Below, piece after piece: positions 8,628 to 18,769 of a DNA stretch of 19,528 nucleotides. Source of the DNA: Larix sibirica (Eukaryota; Streptophyta; Pinopsida; Pinales; Pinaceae); NCBI GenBank assembly GCA_004151065.3, contig NWUY0300015288.1, positions 68,716 through 88,243 on the forward strand. Reading direction: 5' to 3'. The notes under the pieces were generated by a model, which was not told the DNA's origin, searched no databases, and worked only from the letters and a program-made list of their open reading frames with translations. The position numbers and the translations under genes were made by a program. Position 1 is the first letter of the stretch. The number at the start of each line of letters is the position of its first letter.

Positions 8628-9027
8628 GGCGGCAAGAGTGGGGAGGATTCTATAGATCCGGTGGAAATCTGAAGGAACAATATGCATGGGGCCTAGGAAG
8701 GACTACCAATAAGTCAGCAGAGACTCTCGCCTTGTTCCAAGGTCTGAAAATTTTAGCTTAGGCAGGAATCTCAGAGGCAATCATTATAGGAGATGCTATA
8801 ATTCTAATAAAACCCTTCATCTCCAACTTTCCCCCGAGAGATCTCAAGCTAGAAAGACTACATGCCAAAATTTTGGAAATGATAAAGCAAATCAGAGAAG
8901 TTCAGTTTTTTGACGTACTCCGGAAGAACAACAGGAGACAAACAGGATGGCCAACTTAGCCTCATCTCTGCCTCAAGGAATCCATCATTTTTCTAACTCT
9001 AATGAACAAGTGGAGGCTATTCCATGA
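8628..9027 (+). pseudogene. RNase H domain remnant (LINE-4)
   Basis: In pieces over neighbouring frames the translation reads YAWGLGRTTNKSAETLALFQ (about 8678-8740), with the conserved TNxxAE and its catalytic Glu. A GL-K-ILA helix with an internal stop (TAG at 8759-8761) follows, then GISEAIIIGDA with the catalytic Asp (about 8765-8797), a DLKLERLHAKILEMIKQIRE helix, and FFDVLRKNNRR. A frameshift at about 8940 moves to RMANLASSLPQGIHHF, ending at TGA 9025-9027. The order and spacing match the plant retrotransposon RNase H that cleaves the RNA strand of RNA:DNA hybrids. The N-terminal FDGS strand is missing because the element is truncated. Confidence 0.8.
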
Positions 9028-9061
9028 TAAGCACAATTGGGTGCAAAGGGAATGAGAGCTT

Positions 9062-9904
9062 ATGGGTAGAGTCAATCTCACCTGCGATCACATGAAAATG
9101 GAGAAGGATCATGGGTCAATGTCGCAAGGCCGGGCCCAAATCCAATCCGGGAGGGTGTGTCCTGCGTTACGTCACGAAGTGGACACGTTGTTTTTATGTG
9201 ACAAGACAAGTGGTTGGTGTCAAGTTTGCACGAGACATGCGGTAAATGGATTAAATACATGCAAGGGGGGAATCAAGGCACACACAGAAAACATAATGCA
9301 AATTAGTGGCATGCGAATTAGATAGAACTGGCCCTGTCCTTGGCATCGATTGACATTAATCCAATACATATTTCATCAGCTCCTAAGCATCATGGAAAAA
9401 GGTGGCAATCTAGCTTTTCAAATGCCTTGAATTCGCAGCTCTTCTCTTAGATAACTTTGAGTAGGCCCTGCAGCATTGCGTTCAATCATCCATAGGAACT
9501 AGAAGCAAAGGAGAAGGGATCCAATTTGCATAGGAAGAGATATCTTCTAGGCAATTCAACTTGCAATGAGAGGAGGGATTTAGAATCATAGGTGTCCGGA
9601 AATCCAGGAGAATTTGATTAGTATGGCTAGCGAGGAATGGAGTGAAGAAGAGGAGTGTTGTGTTGCCCACAATCTCAAGAGGGTTAAAGCCAACCAGGGG
9701 CATCTCATGCATTGATTGCATGTTCTCAAGATGGACATGCTCTCACTCGATCGAGGCATAGAACAATGGAAAGAGATGGAGGAACATGTGACACTGGTTG
9801 ACAAAGGAGATACGCAATATCAACTGACAATCATGAACATGAAAATCGAAATGTAGAGGGATAAGAATGAAGAGTTGGAAGAGCGTGTTGCCCAACTAGA
9901 ATAG
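9062..9904 (+). pseudogene. linker and coiled-coil remnant downstream of RNase H (LINE-4)
   Basis: The frame of the upstream RNase H part is open again from 9062 to 9325 (Cys/His-containing: VCPALRHEVDTLFLCD, WCQVCTRH) and then has many stops to about 9600. From about 9608 it reads ENLISMASEEWSEEEE and on to NQGHLMH with a stop at 9713. Next is a helical, charged stretch (EQWKEMEEHVTLVDKGDTQY, then DKNEELEERVAQLE), with stops at 9854 and 9902. The heptad-like Leu/Val spacing and Glu/Lys richness indicate a coiled coil. I do not recognise the family. Persistence of one frame across about 840 nt suggests it was once part of the same ORF as the RNase H. Confidence 0.5.
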
Positions 9905-10237
9905 CCATCCTCCTGCGAAAGGACAATGATGCTAGGACTAAATCCAGTTCTCATCCCTCAGAGTTGAAAAGTGAAATCTAGGTCCCCCGAAGCTTATTAG
10001 ATGCCAAGTTAATGTGTTTTACATGTCTTTTTTTGTTTCAGAAACATGTTAGGAAGTACAGTTGCAACCATATATGTTTTAAGCATGATAGGATAGAAGT
10101 AGCACTACAGTTTTGGTATTTTGAAGAATAGACAGTAACTTGGTACATTGTCCTAGAGTCATTTTGTTTTTGTAATCTCTATGGGATTTCTCCCACCTTT
10201 CAATATAAAAATTCCTACTCATTCTAGTAAAAAAAAT

Positions 10238-10970
10238 CAAAGCTTCAAATGGAGACCTCTTGTTTATAGGGTACAAGAGTGTCCCAAGGGAGGAATGGTA
10301 CATGATACTTTGAAATAAGAAGTGGGATGAGTATGTTCTTGCCAAAAGTACAAGGATCCTAGGAAAGGGATGAGGGACCTACTAGAGGGAAGACTAACAC
10401 ACTATCAAACAAGGGCTTGCCAAGTTAGGAATAATAGACCCAATGGATTGGACTTGCCACCCAAAATTTGTGGAAAAATAGGAAAACAAAGTAAAGGGGC
10501 AAATGTTATTAAGTTGATTAAAGGTGTCAACATTTATTTAATGACCCTAGGGATATTAATGACTAGTATGTGAGTATTATTAGATTTATTAAAGCAACAA
10601 TACCACTAAATATAGGGAGAGGGGTAGATAAATAGATTAGAATAATTATTTCCTTCTACTATGTGTGTTTTACATAATCTACTAAAAAAGTTTAGAGATT
10701 AAATCAAATAATAGTAGATTGTAACCTAACTAGCCCTCATTAACCCATCGAAGACAACAAAAGAATAAGAAGGGAGCCCTCATCATTCCTATGATGGTCA
10801 AGCAAATTAAGAAGGGAACCTAGGGTTTATTTTCCTTCCAAGTGAGTGAAAACCCTGAACTATTTGTGAATCTAATATAGTATTTGAACCCAAACTAATA
10901 TAATGACAACTAATTAGGTTTGGGAAAGAGGCAAACAATAAGAAAAATAAGTAGGGTTGGCGATACCTAA
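10238..10970 (+). repeat. long direct repeat, copy A
   Basis: It matches copy B (14398-15146) in the same orientation with a nearly constant offset of about 4.18 kb. The best block is 10383-10423 versus 14566-14606 (36 of 41 identical, 4 of 5 changes are transitions). Other anchors are GGGATGAGTATGTT versus AGGATGAGCATATT, GTGAGTATTATTAGATTTATTAAAG versus the matching region at about 14758, and the end ATACCTAA versus CTACCTAA. Its left limit coincides with the LINE-4 insertion, so the true start may be hidden or may be that site. It could be an old LTR pair, but I could not identify TG/CA ends, a primer-binding site or retroviral-type proteins between the copies. Confidence 0.8.
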
Positions 10971-11862
10971 TGAACATGAAGATGTACAATCTTTCCCTCT
11001 GAAAACAAGCAAGGATAATCCATCTATAATATAAAGATATAAGATATATGCAAGCAAGCCACACCATATCAAAAGATATATCCATTAATGTAAGATGTGT
11101 GTATGCCATGTATGCCCTCGATAGAGAAAGCACCTCTCTCAGAAATTTGTGTTGAAGTTTCCTTTGAAATGGGGATGAAGGTGTTTGCAATGCGAAAGGA
11201 TGGAACCAATACACCACAACATGCAATCGATTGATTCAACAAATGGATGTCCAAGATTGCAATGAGGAGACATCAATAATAGCATCCTTTAGCATATGAA
11301 TACTTGATGGAGATGGAAGATCCTTACAATTCCAAGATAGTGTAAGGTGACATTATATCTTTAGTCCAACATAGTTTCAACAAGATATCTAAAGACTAGA
11401 AACAAAGTGCAGGTGTGCAACATAAATATATCTATGAATGCTTGAATGGTGTGACTAACCATTGTAAACATTGTGGAAGCAACACTCTCTCTATAGTGGT
11501 CAAACTATGCACATTGCTCATTTATACCATAGATGTTTATCTCAAACCACAAGTAAGTATGTGAAAACAAAACTTTGTTATGCAAGTATGTGCAAGTTGT
11601 GAGTCGCACAAGCAATGAAAATTATTTCTGAAACCAAATGACAAATTCGACTAAGTAAACTCATAACATGTCCCAACAAAATTATGGATGTTTGTGGACC
11701 CAACTAAGTTTCTCTAATTAACTAGGGAAGCGTTAGGTGCACAAGGCCCAAAATCAATTCAACCGCCTAAAGAGGAATCCAAATAGGGAAACCAAGAAGT
11801 GTATTGTTTTCAAATAGTCTACAAATGTTAAAAACACCAAAGTTAAGATAATGGGTCCTTCG
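10971..11862. other. region between the direct repeats without a recognised gene
   Basis: No domain or RNA gene was seen on either strand. Minus-strand open frames (for example 11226-10807) straddle the repeat edge and show hydrophobic, AT-driven composition without family resemblance. Confidence 0.4.
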
Positions 11863-11956
11863 ATGGTAGCTAAAACCAATTTTGGAGGCAAATAATTTAC
11901 ATTTGGATCAATGGTACCTAAAACCAATTTGGAGCAAAGAATTTACGTTTGGATGA
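11863..11956 (+). repeat. tandem duplication, about 47 bp x 2
   Basis: ATGGTAGCTAAAACCAATTT (11863) recurs at 11911 as ATGGTACCTAAAACCAATTT. Both units go on with TGGAGCAAA/TGGAGGCAAAT-type sequence and TTTAC(A/G)TTTGGAT. There are a few substitutions and a short indel. Confidence 0.8.
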
Positions 11957-12068
11957 TGGAAGGGACACTCAAAGGATCTGCAACATATGTGAGTCATCAT
12001 GAGGATGGGATGGAGGATTTGCATGTCATCTTAAAATATGTATGGTATGGCTAATACATGATGTAAAC

Positions 12069-12361
12069 TTTGCATGTGATATCCAACATGTAAGCAACTT
12101 GTCCTAAAAAAAGGCAAGGGTGAGTAGCCACATGTGAAAAGTGGCATGTGCATATCTTTCCCTCAAAAGGGCCAAGGGTGACCAACTACATGTAATATGT
12201 GGTGGCATACAATAATCTTTCATTTAGATGGATAACCATGAGAAACCACATGCTATATGTGGCATGCAAGTCACTTGCTCCTAAAAGGGGCAAGGGTGAC
12301 CAACCACATGTAGTATGTGTCATGTAAGGAACTTGCCTCCACAAGGGGCAAGGATGACTAG
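12069..12361 (+). repeat. 58-bp minisatellite, about five units
   Basis: Units start near 12069, 12128, 12186, 12246 and 12304 (spacing 58-60 bp). A typical unit begins CCACATGTAGTATGTG, passes through CATGTAAG.AACTTGCC and ends GGGGCAAGGGTGACCAA. The unit start is an imperfect palindrome (CCACATG...TATGTGG), so every unit can form a small hairpin. The third unit (12186-12245) is the most diverged. The first lacks the clear CCACATG start. Confidence 0.9.
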
Positions 12362-12562
12362 GTGGATAGTTTAGTGATTTTAGGCTAGCTTGAAAAGGCA
12401 AGGTCTATCACATTTTATATGTGACATGCAACAGGAAACTAGTGACATGTGATGCAACATGCAACAAGAATAGAAAAGGGAAAGCAACATGAGGAAAGAG
12501 AAAAATAAGAGGAAAATAGAGAGCAACGTTTGATGGGAAACAAATGATAGAGGGTATATCAC

Positions 12563-12566
<4 letters not shown>

Positions 12567-12594
<28 letters not shown>
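12567..12594 (+). repeat. (GA)14 microsatellite
   Basis: Fourteen uninterrupted GA units, flanked by purine-rich sequence on both sides. The minus-strand open frame that spans it is low complexity (Leu-Ser repeats) and is not a gene. Confidence 0.99.
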
Positions 12595-12600
<6 letters not shown>

Positions 12601-14290
12601 CAAGAAAGAAAACAAGAGGAATAATATATGCCTCAATACAAGAAGGGTAGGGAGGAGACACGTGATATGAAAAAAACAAAGTCATGGAAGTGAGTAATGA
12701 AATGGTTCACCACATTAATATGTTGTGAGTAGGGGTTGGGGGAGGATTCCCTAAATGGGGCTAAATTGGTAGGGGGGAAGAGAGCGCTCAAGCACATTGG
12801 AATGGGTAAGGCACAACATGCGTTGGAGCTAGGGACATAACATGGTTAGTAGGGAGAAATAGGGTATTTTCAATGGACTTAAATGGGAAATGGGCAAGGG
12901 AGGGTGATAGACATGAGACAAAGGAGATGCCTTGCATATGGTGATACAGGTAAGGGTTGAGAAATAAGTATGAATAAGGTCCCAAGGAATGGGTGTGATG
13001 CAAGGGTTGGCTTGATTAAGGGGAGGTTCCAAGGGAGGGGTGAGTCAGGGATGTGGGGAATAACAAGAGAAAATATGGGTGTGAGGGATATATTGACATC
13101 CAATGATTCACCATAGTTTAAGATGGATAAGGGAGGATTACTAATAGAGTTTGATGTGCTAGAGGTGAAAATGTTCATAAATCTTACCATGAACATCTAC
13201 GTGGTAGGTTTATTAGGGAATAGATCACCCTAAGCTTGGTATACAAGAAGTTGCTCAAGGGTGTCATCTTAATCTTATTATTCAAGAGTATCATGTTGAT
13301 CTATTAGTGCTTGGTGTGCTTTGGGTGTAGTGTTAATTTCTAGGGTGTAGGTTTCTTAATGGATACTTTGGGAGGTTTGTTGTTATGACAAGCAGTGTTA
13401 TCGACTTCCTTTATTTCCATAACATGGAAATATTTAATGTCACCGATGTTGTGCTTGTGGCAGCGATACTATATGTCCATAATAAATGGAAACTAAGACA
13501 TGTTGATGCTTAGTTATTTTTTCTAGTGGTTGAAGGGTTGTTCCTAAAAGCATGACATGGCCTTGCCACATGGATATTATATTTATGGAAATTATAGTGT
13601 GTGGTAGTAGATGCACATGGTTGAGCATTTGGTTCATTTTCAATGACTTTCGTTTAAGTATTATTATGATCATTAACAATATGTTTGATTTGAGTTTGAA
13701 AGGAGATGATGCGTTGGTTATCTAAGAGAGGGAATTATCCTAAAAGTGTATTATTTGGGGTGCTATGATATATAGTGAATTGTTCAACCATTTTTCCAAC
13801 ATGGGGAATGGATTTTATGTATGAACGACATGTTGAGTTTGTGTTAGTATGGGTAGAGTTTAAAGTTTGCATATTGTTTTTATGTGTGGTTTGACAAAAA
13901 AACATTATAAGAAAAACTAAGGATGTTGGTTTGGATATTTTTGTAGGGAGGCACTAAGGAACCTTTCTTGTTGAATAATTTATGTTGAGAAACACACCTA
14001 ATTTTCATTGAGTATGGTTCATATGATCTTGCACTTGTTTGATGTTTGGGAGTGGTGCAATGTTTTGAGGTAGCATTCAATGTTGAGGTAGTTACATGGT
14101 TGTTATGTGAGACATGTTGAAGATGCTCATTTGAGTTACATTTCGATAAATTGTATAATTTGTGATGTCTATAAAGTGGTAGTTATAATCATTTGATGGT
14201 GCTTAGATGCAAATATCATTACCTTGGTTAACATTGGACATGTTTTGGGATACGCTTGGTTAGGATTGTTGGATAATTTGAGGGCGATAG
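12595..14290. other. G-rich plus strand between the repeats, no gene recognised
   Basis: The plus strand has many GGG-containing, purine-rich runs (for example GGTTGGGGGAGGATT near 12736 and AAGGGAGGGGTGAG near 13031) and few C runs, a strong strand skew over about 1.7 kb. The open frames here are all on the minus strand, Pro/Ser/Leu-rich and short, as this skew alone would produce. No domain was recognised. Confidence 0.5.
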
Positions 14291-14370
14291 GGAAGGAGTA
14301 TCAGGGCAAGGATGATATATAGATAGGGAGGGAAGGAGTATTGGGGAAAGGATTATGTATAGATAAGGAG
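14291..14370 (+). repeat. 40-bp tandem duplication
   Basis: GGAAGGAGTATCAGGGCAAG (14291) recurs at 14331 as GGAAGGAGTATTGGGGAAAG, and the rest of the 40-bp unit (ATATAGATAGGGAG / GTATAGATAAGGAG) follows. It lies just left of direct-repeat copy B. Confidence 0.9.
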
Positions 14371-14397
14371 GAAAGGGAGGACAAAAATGAGTCCTCA

Positions 14398-15146
14398 CTT
14401 GAGAAATGGAAGCCTATTGGGGACTCCTTATTCGAGTCACCAAATGTAGGGTGAGAAAGTATCACAAGATGAGAATGTGATACAATCCTTGGAGGGAAGA
14501 GGTAGGATGAGCATATTACAACCAAGAAGGAAAGGATTGTAGGATAAGAATAATGGACCCAAATCTAGAGGGAAGACCAACGCACTACCAAACTAGGGCT
14601 TGTCAATCTAGAAAGACAAAACTTGATCAATTTGAGTTATCACTTGATTTTTGGGGGAAAAAGAAAACAAAATGGAGGGGGGAAAGTTAAGGTTACTATG
14701 TTGATTAAGGGAGGGAATATTTGTTGAAAGGTTATGGGGGTTGTTCTTCACTGATATGTGAGTTTTATAAAGCAACAAATGAACTAAATAGAAAGAGAGT
14801 TATGAGAAGATAAATTAAATCAATTATCTCCTTTCACTCTACATGTTCTACTTGTTTTATTTGAAAAAATATAGAGTTGAAATCAAATGGAAATATAATG
14901 AAACCTATGTAGCCTTTCTTAACCCAATCAGGACAAAAAAAACTATTAGCTCAATTACCCAATACATTTAGTGGTCAAGCAAACTAGGATGATAACCTGG
15001 GATTTATTTACCCCCTAGGCAAGTGAAAGCCCTTGACTAGGTGTGATTTTAATCCATTCTAATCTTAGTTGGTACAATGGTAGCTACTAATGGTTAAGGA
15101 AAACGCACATGATAAGAAAACTAAAGAAGGTTAGAGCTACCTAACA
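14398..15146 (+). repeat. long direct repeat, copy B, interrupted by LINE-3
   Basis: This is the partner of copy A. Similarity runs from about ACTTGAGAAATGGA (14397) through TAGAGGGAAGACCAACGCAC (14566) to CTACCTAA (15137-15144). There the T-run of LINE-3 begins, whereas copy A continues. The rest of copy B would therefore be expected beyond the far end of LINE-3, outside the window. Identity is high in blocks and much lower between them, so the duplication is old. Confidence 0.8.
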
Positions 15147-15489
15147 TTTTTTTCTAGGAGAAAAAACATATTTTTATTTCAAGGTGAACCAAAAGTACAT
15201 TCATTAGGTGCCTGGAGCACAATAAAAAATTGATCTTCATAATTTTTCAAACAATAGATCATCACTTAACTAACCTATAGTCAACCAAATTGAGCATGAC
15301 CATACCAAAATCTATATATTACCCATCATAGACATAAAAATCTAAGTTCATGGATTGACATATTACAAAATTGTTTCAGATAAAAACTAGAGTTAAAAAT
15401 CTCTCAAGTCAAATTGTCTAAATGCCACTATGTGATCATCTAAAACTTCTTCCAAAAAACCGTAATTTTCAAACATATTAAGTCCTTCT

Positions 15490-15850
15490 ATTGAAAGTAA
15501 ATCTGCCTTTGAATTAAGTTCATTTTAAACATGAGTAAAATTAATGACTTGAAACCGACTGGAGACACCCTTTAACTGTAGAGAAAGGGAGTGAAGCGAT
15601 ATATTATGAATCTAAAGAGAGTCCTTCACCCAAATGATCACGAGTGAAGAGTCTACAAAATCCTATATCTTGTTAATACCTCTGTCTAAAGCAGATTTGA
15701 GCAAAAAATATAAATATTTTAATTCACCGAGGTTATTTGTCGCATTACCCAGATTTGATTTAACATAAATGCAATGAACTTCTAAAAGGGGTAGAAAAAA
15801 TTCAATGCCATAGGTTGAGAGTGTACCTTGTCATGCTCTGTCGAATAAAC
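15490..15850 (-). pseudogene. LINE-3 RNase H domain remnant
   Basis: A single minus-strand frame contains GLFDRA (Asp codon 15840-15842), TNNLGELKYLYF (Glu codon 15723-15725), DFVDSSLVIIWV (Asp codon 15651-15653) and ELNSKADLLSIEGL (Asp codon 15501-15503). These are the four acidic positions (D-E-D-D) that hold the metal ions in RNase H. All four are present, although the frame has several stops. The position at the C-terminus of ORF2, after the zf-RVT, is as in LINE-1. Confidence 0.88.
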
Positions 15851-16061
15851 CCCATGCAAGAGATTTTTCTATCAAAACCTCTCCTATAACCCTTAGAAGT
15901 TTGAGCTTGGGATTTGACTTGTATGTCAGTAGCAAAGTTGTAGCAACTTGGAATGCAGGAATAAACTTCTTCTCAAACAAGATAGAATGTATGGCTATCC
16001 ATGTACTCTATTAAACCACAAGTGGAATAGTCCTAAAACATTTTGGATCTTTAATAGTAAA

Positions 16062-16355
16062 CTAGTATATAAAACAATCATTAATACTATTTTCCCTCCA
16101 TGTATTTTGTTTGCCTAATAATTTATCAACCTCAAACCAAACTTCTTGGGAGTAAGGACACCAAAGGAAGATGTGATGGGTATACTCTTCATTTCCCCTA
16201 CACAGAAGGTAGATTCCATTTCCTAACTTGTTTATATTTTGAATAGATTCCCAAGTAAGTACTTTGTTATAAATAACAAGCCGCATGGATAATTTGCACT
16301 TTGGGGGAGCCCTTATATGCCACCAACATTTAATGTCCTCATCACCGAGAACCAT
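16062..16355 (-). pseudogene. LINE-3 zf-RVT (zinc-binding region after RT) remnant
   Basis: This is an open stretch of about 97 codons. It begins with CWWHIRAPPKCKLSMRLV, the usual WxxxxPPK entry of the domain, and continues to GIYLLCRGNEEYTHHIFLWC. Compared with C-x2-C-x8-H-x4-C, the first Cys is lost (YLLC instead of CxLC), while the second Cys, the His and the last Cys remain. The following YSQEVWFEV matches the family's hydrophobic helix. The Met is internal to ORF2 and is not a real start. Confidence 0.85.
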
Positions 16356-17059
16356 AAGAGTTGAGTATCCTAGTATGGTAGTACAATCGCCCCTTGTTAT
16401 GTTAAAAGCATCATGGTAAGGTCTAAGTCTTATATGATCCCTCCTTAATTATGCAATAAAGAAATTCCAGGAAGGAACCTACTCCTTCTTTACGCCAAGA
16501 TCATTGGCATTCAACCAACCCTTGTTCCATAGAGTAGTTCCAACAAGATCACCCACCAAATTAAGAGTGCATCTACCAATCATCTTGAACAAGATCACCT
16601 AGGAGAAAAATTTGTCTACCATATCCCATCATAACATAACCCCAACTCTTACCTATCCTCCATCTCCCACTCTCTAGGCCAAATAATTTCCAATGATTGG
16701 AAAAGCAAGTGGCATTGCTTTCCATTGAATGGAAAAATTATGTATGCTTTTTCTATCCCTTCTTATCCAATGTGGCAATGAATATAGAGCTATGTATTTT
16801 CCATAAGAATACTCTTCCACAAAATACCTTTGGAGATCACGTTCTATATTGATTTTTCTACAAGAGATTGCCCAAAGAAAATGGCGTTCTTCAAACCCTA
16901 TCCCCCCAGAGGCTTAGTGACAATCTTTTGCCACTTTACTAAATGATTCCCCTCATACTCACTATTGTCTTGCCACAAGAATTTGAAGCATAATATACTT
17001 ATTCTCTCTAGTATTCCTTAGGGTATGTGGGATAGGGTATGCTAGTACACAAGAATAGC

Positions 17060-18130
17060 CTCCAACACTACTTTTATCAGGAAAAGTCTTCCTCCATGGT
17101 GCAACCATCTATTGCACTATAAATTAATACACTTTTCAATCTTGTCCAATAGCCAATACCAATATACTTTCCCATAGCTATTGGGTTTGAGATTAAATCC
17201 CAAGTATTTGACACCCACAAACATGTCCAGGTGACAAAAAGGAAAACACTTTCCCAAGTCCAAAAGATGAGGATCACTCAACCCCACTATATATAAGCAG
17301 ACTTGTCATTTATCTCCATTCCTATTTATTTTTAATATAACTACAAAATATGCTTGAAATATAAACATTCTCTTTTAGTTCCAAAACAAAACAAATGACA
17401 TTATCTACAAACAACAAATGAGTGAGAGCTTCATTTCTTCTTATCTTAACACCTCAAGTATCCTATACCTCTTGGCTTAAATAATGGCTCTACTCAAGCC
17501 TTCTACTACCAAAAGAAATAGGTAAGGGGATAATGGGAATCCTTATCTTAAAGTCTTAACCCCCTAGAAGAATTGAAAATTTTAAAAGACGAACGATTTA
17601 TTAGAGCAACAAATAAAGGAGTTGTCACACATCCCATAATCCACTTTACCACCGGATAGGAGAACCCAATATGTATAAGGAGAAAATGAGGCTTTTGAGA
17701 GATCCAACTTAACCACATTTGCAAGAGAAGTAGAGGTTTTAATAGTATGTAGTCCTTCTTAAGTTGTTCCAATGGCCTCATGAATATAACACCCCTCCGA
17801 AAAGCCAAATTGTTTTAAAGATATGTAGGCAGACATCAAGAGCTTTAACTTGAAAGCAATTGCCTCAGAGATAATCTTATATATGGAGTTGCATAAAGAA
17901 ATGGGTCTTAAGCCTTCAAAAGTACTAGGACAATCTATTTTTTTAATAGGTACATTAAAACTATAATTGATATTACAATATACCCTCCCTAATATTCTCA
18001 CCTCCTCCACCACTCTAAGAAGGTCTTCACCCAAAAGATCAAAGAAATCAATAAAGAACTCTATAGTCCACCCATTTAGGCTTGGACTTATTCCCTTTTA
18101 AAAAGAGTTTATGACAAACAAAATCTCCTC
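17060..18130 (-). pseudogene. LINE-3 reverse transcriptase remnant
   Basis: Landmarks on the minus strand, in order, are as follows. SPSLNGWTIEFFIDFFDLLG (about 18095-18035) matches the SPGPDGWT entry motif. LRPISLCNSIYKIISEAIAF is at about 17915-17860. KLDLSKAS (motif A, catalytic Asp kept, followed by a frameshift) is near 17715. WIMGCVTTPLF and NSSRGLR come next, then another frameshift. GFPLSPYLF (motif B, preceding Gln codon now a stop) is near 17545. FVDN at 17411-17400 replaces the catalytic FADD/FVDD. CNRWLHHGGRLFL (about 17115-17075) is the thumb-proximal motif. At least three frames are needed. The Asp-to-Asn change alone would abolish polymerase activity. Confidence 0.9.
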
Positions 18131-18217
18131 CTTTGATATTTCTTGAAACATCCTTTCTTATCTTCCTCATAGATTAATCCAAGAAAATATGAAACAACTC
18201 TAAAACTTTCCTCAATA

Positions 18218-18720
18218 TTGCGCTGTCAGTTCTTTGAAATTGTCCCTAGAATATTGAACATCCTAGCTATCCAACTCTTGGAAACTTCTCGCCTTCCTCC
18301 CTTCCTTGTTGGTAAACTCCCATATAGTGTTCACATTCCTTCTATGGCTAGCAAAGTTGTGAAAGAATTTTGTATTTTGGTCCCCTGCCTCCACCCAAAT
18401 AATTCTACTCTCGATCCTTCATTCCTAAGTTTCTTTGTCCATTAATAGCTTAGTCTTTTTTACTCCAACATTTTGAGATAAACCAATTCATCTTTCTCCA
18501 TTAGACATCCTTTGCTAGCGAGCAAAGTTGCCAAGTCCTTTTCCACATCTTTTATTTGTCTATCCCTGCACTTATTTCTTTCTCTATCCCAAACGATTGC
18601 CTTTTCTTTCACTGTATTTGAAGTCTTGACAAATTCATCACAAGAAAATGTCTCCAAGGAAGGGTCAAAACTCTTCCAATTATCCTTTACCAAGGATCAA
18701 AAGTCTTCCTTAACCACCCA
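18218..18720 (-). pseudogene. LINE-3 EN-RT linker remnant
   Basis: It reads VKDNWKSFDPS, then a charged helical stretch (RNKCRDRQIKDVEKDLATLL, about 18580-18520). After a frame change come ESRIIWVEAGDQNTKFFHNF (about 18410-18355) and ASHRRNVNTIWEF. The W-x-x-x-G-D-x-N-T-K-F-F motif is the hallmark of the plant L1 linker and corresponds to LWVSLGDKNSKYFQR in LINE-1. The plus-strand open frames over this stretch are shadows. Confidence 0.88.
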
Positions 18721-18769
18721 ATCGGGATTAACTTTAAATGGGGCACTTGGATTTGGGTTATCGTGGTCC

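Larger units (their letters stand above)
8625..10237 (+). mobile_element. LINE-4: retroposed segment with RNase H, coiled coil and A-tail
   Basis: This 1.6-kb insertion on the plus strand has a 16-bp target-site duplication with one mismatch and ends in A8 (10229-10236). The sequence before the tail (CTCCCACCTTTCAATATAAA, 10189-10208) resembles the 3' untranslated end of plant L1-type elements. It starts abruptly inside an RNase H domain, so it is 5'-truncated. After the RNase H comes a long tail with a coiled coil, which LINE-1 and LINE-3 do not have, so it belongs to a different family. It could also be a processed copy of a host or LTR-element mRNA. Its insertion lies at the left end of direct-repeat copy A. 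Confidence 0.75.

Noticed and set aside
9062-9325. Stand-alone Cys/His-rich small protein gene
   Set aside because: The frame is the continuation of the decayed RNase H/coiled-coil frame of LINE-4 and has no own promoter or conserved zinc-finger spacing that I recognise.
10807-11226. 139-codon minus-strand frame
   Set aside because: It crosses the right side of direct-repeat copy A, has no domain, and is not conserved as a frame in copy B.
12069-12361. CRISPR-like array (regular 58-60 bp periodicity)
   Set aside because: The whole unit repeats with scattered substitutions; there are no constant repeats with unique spacers, and the sequence is eukaryotic.
12380-12685. 101-codon minus-strand frame with a hydrophobic, Ser/Leu-rich protein
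   Set aside because: It runs through the (GA)14 microsatellite, and its composition follows from the CT-rich strand; it is not a membrane protein gene.
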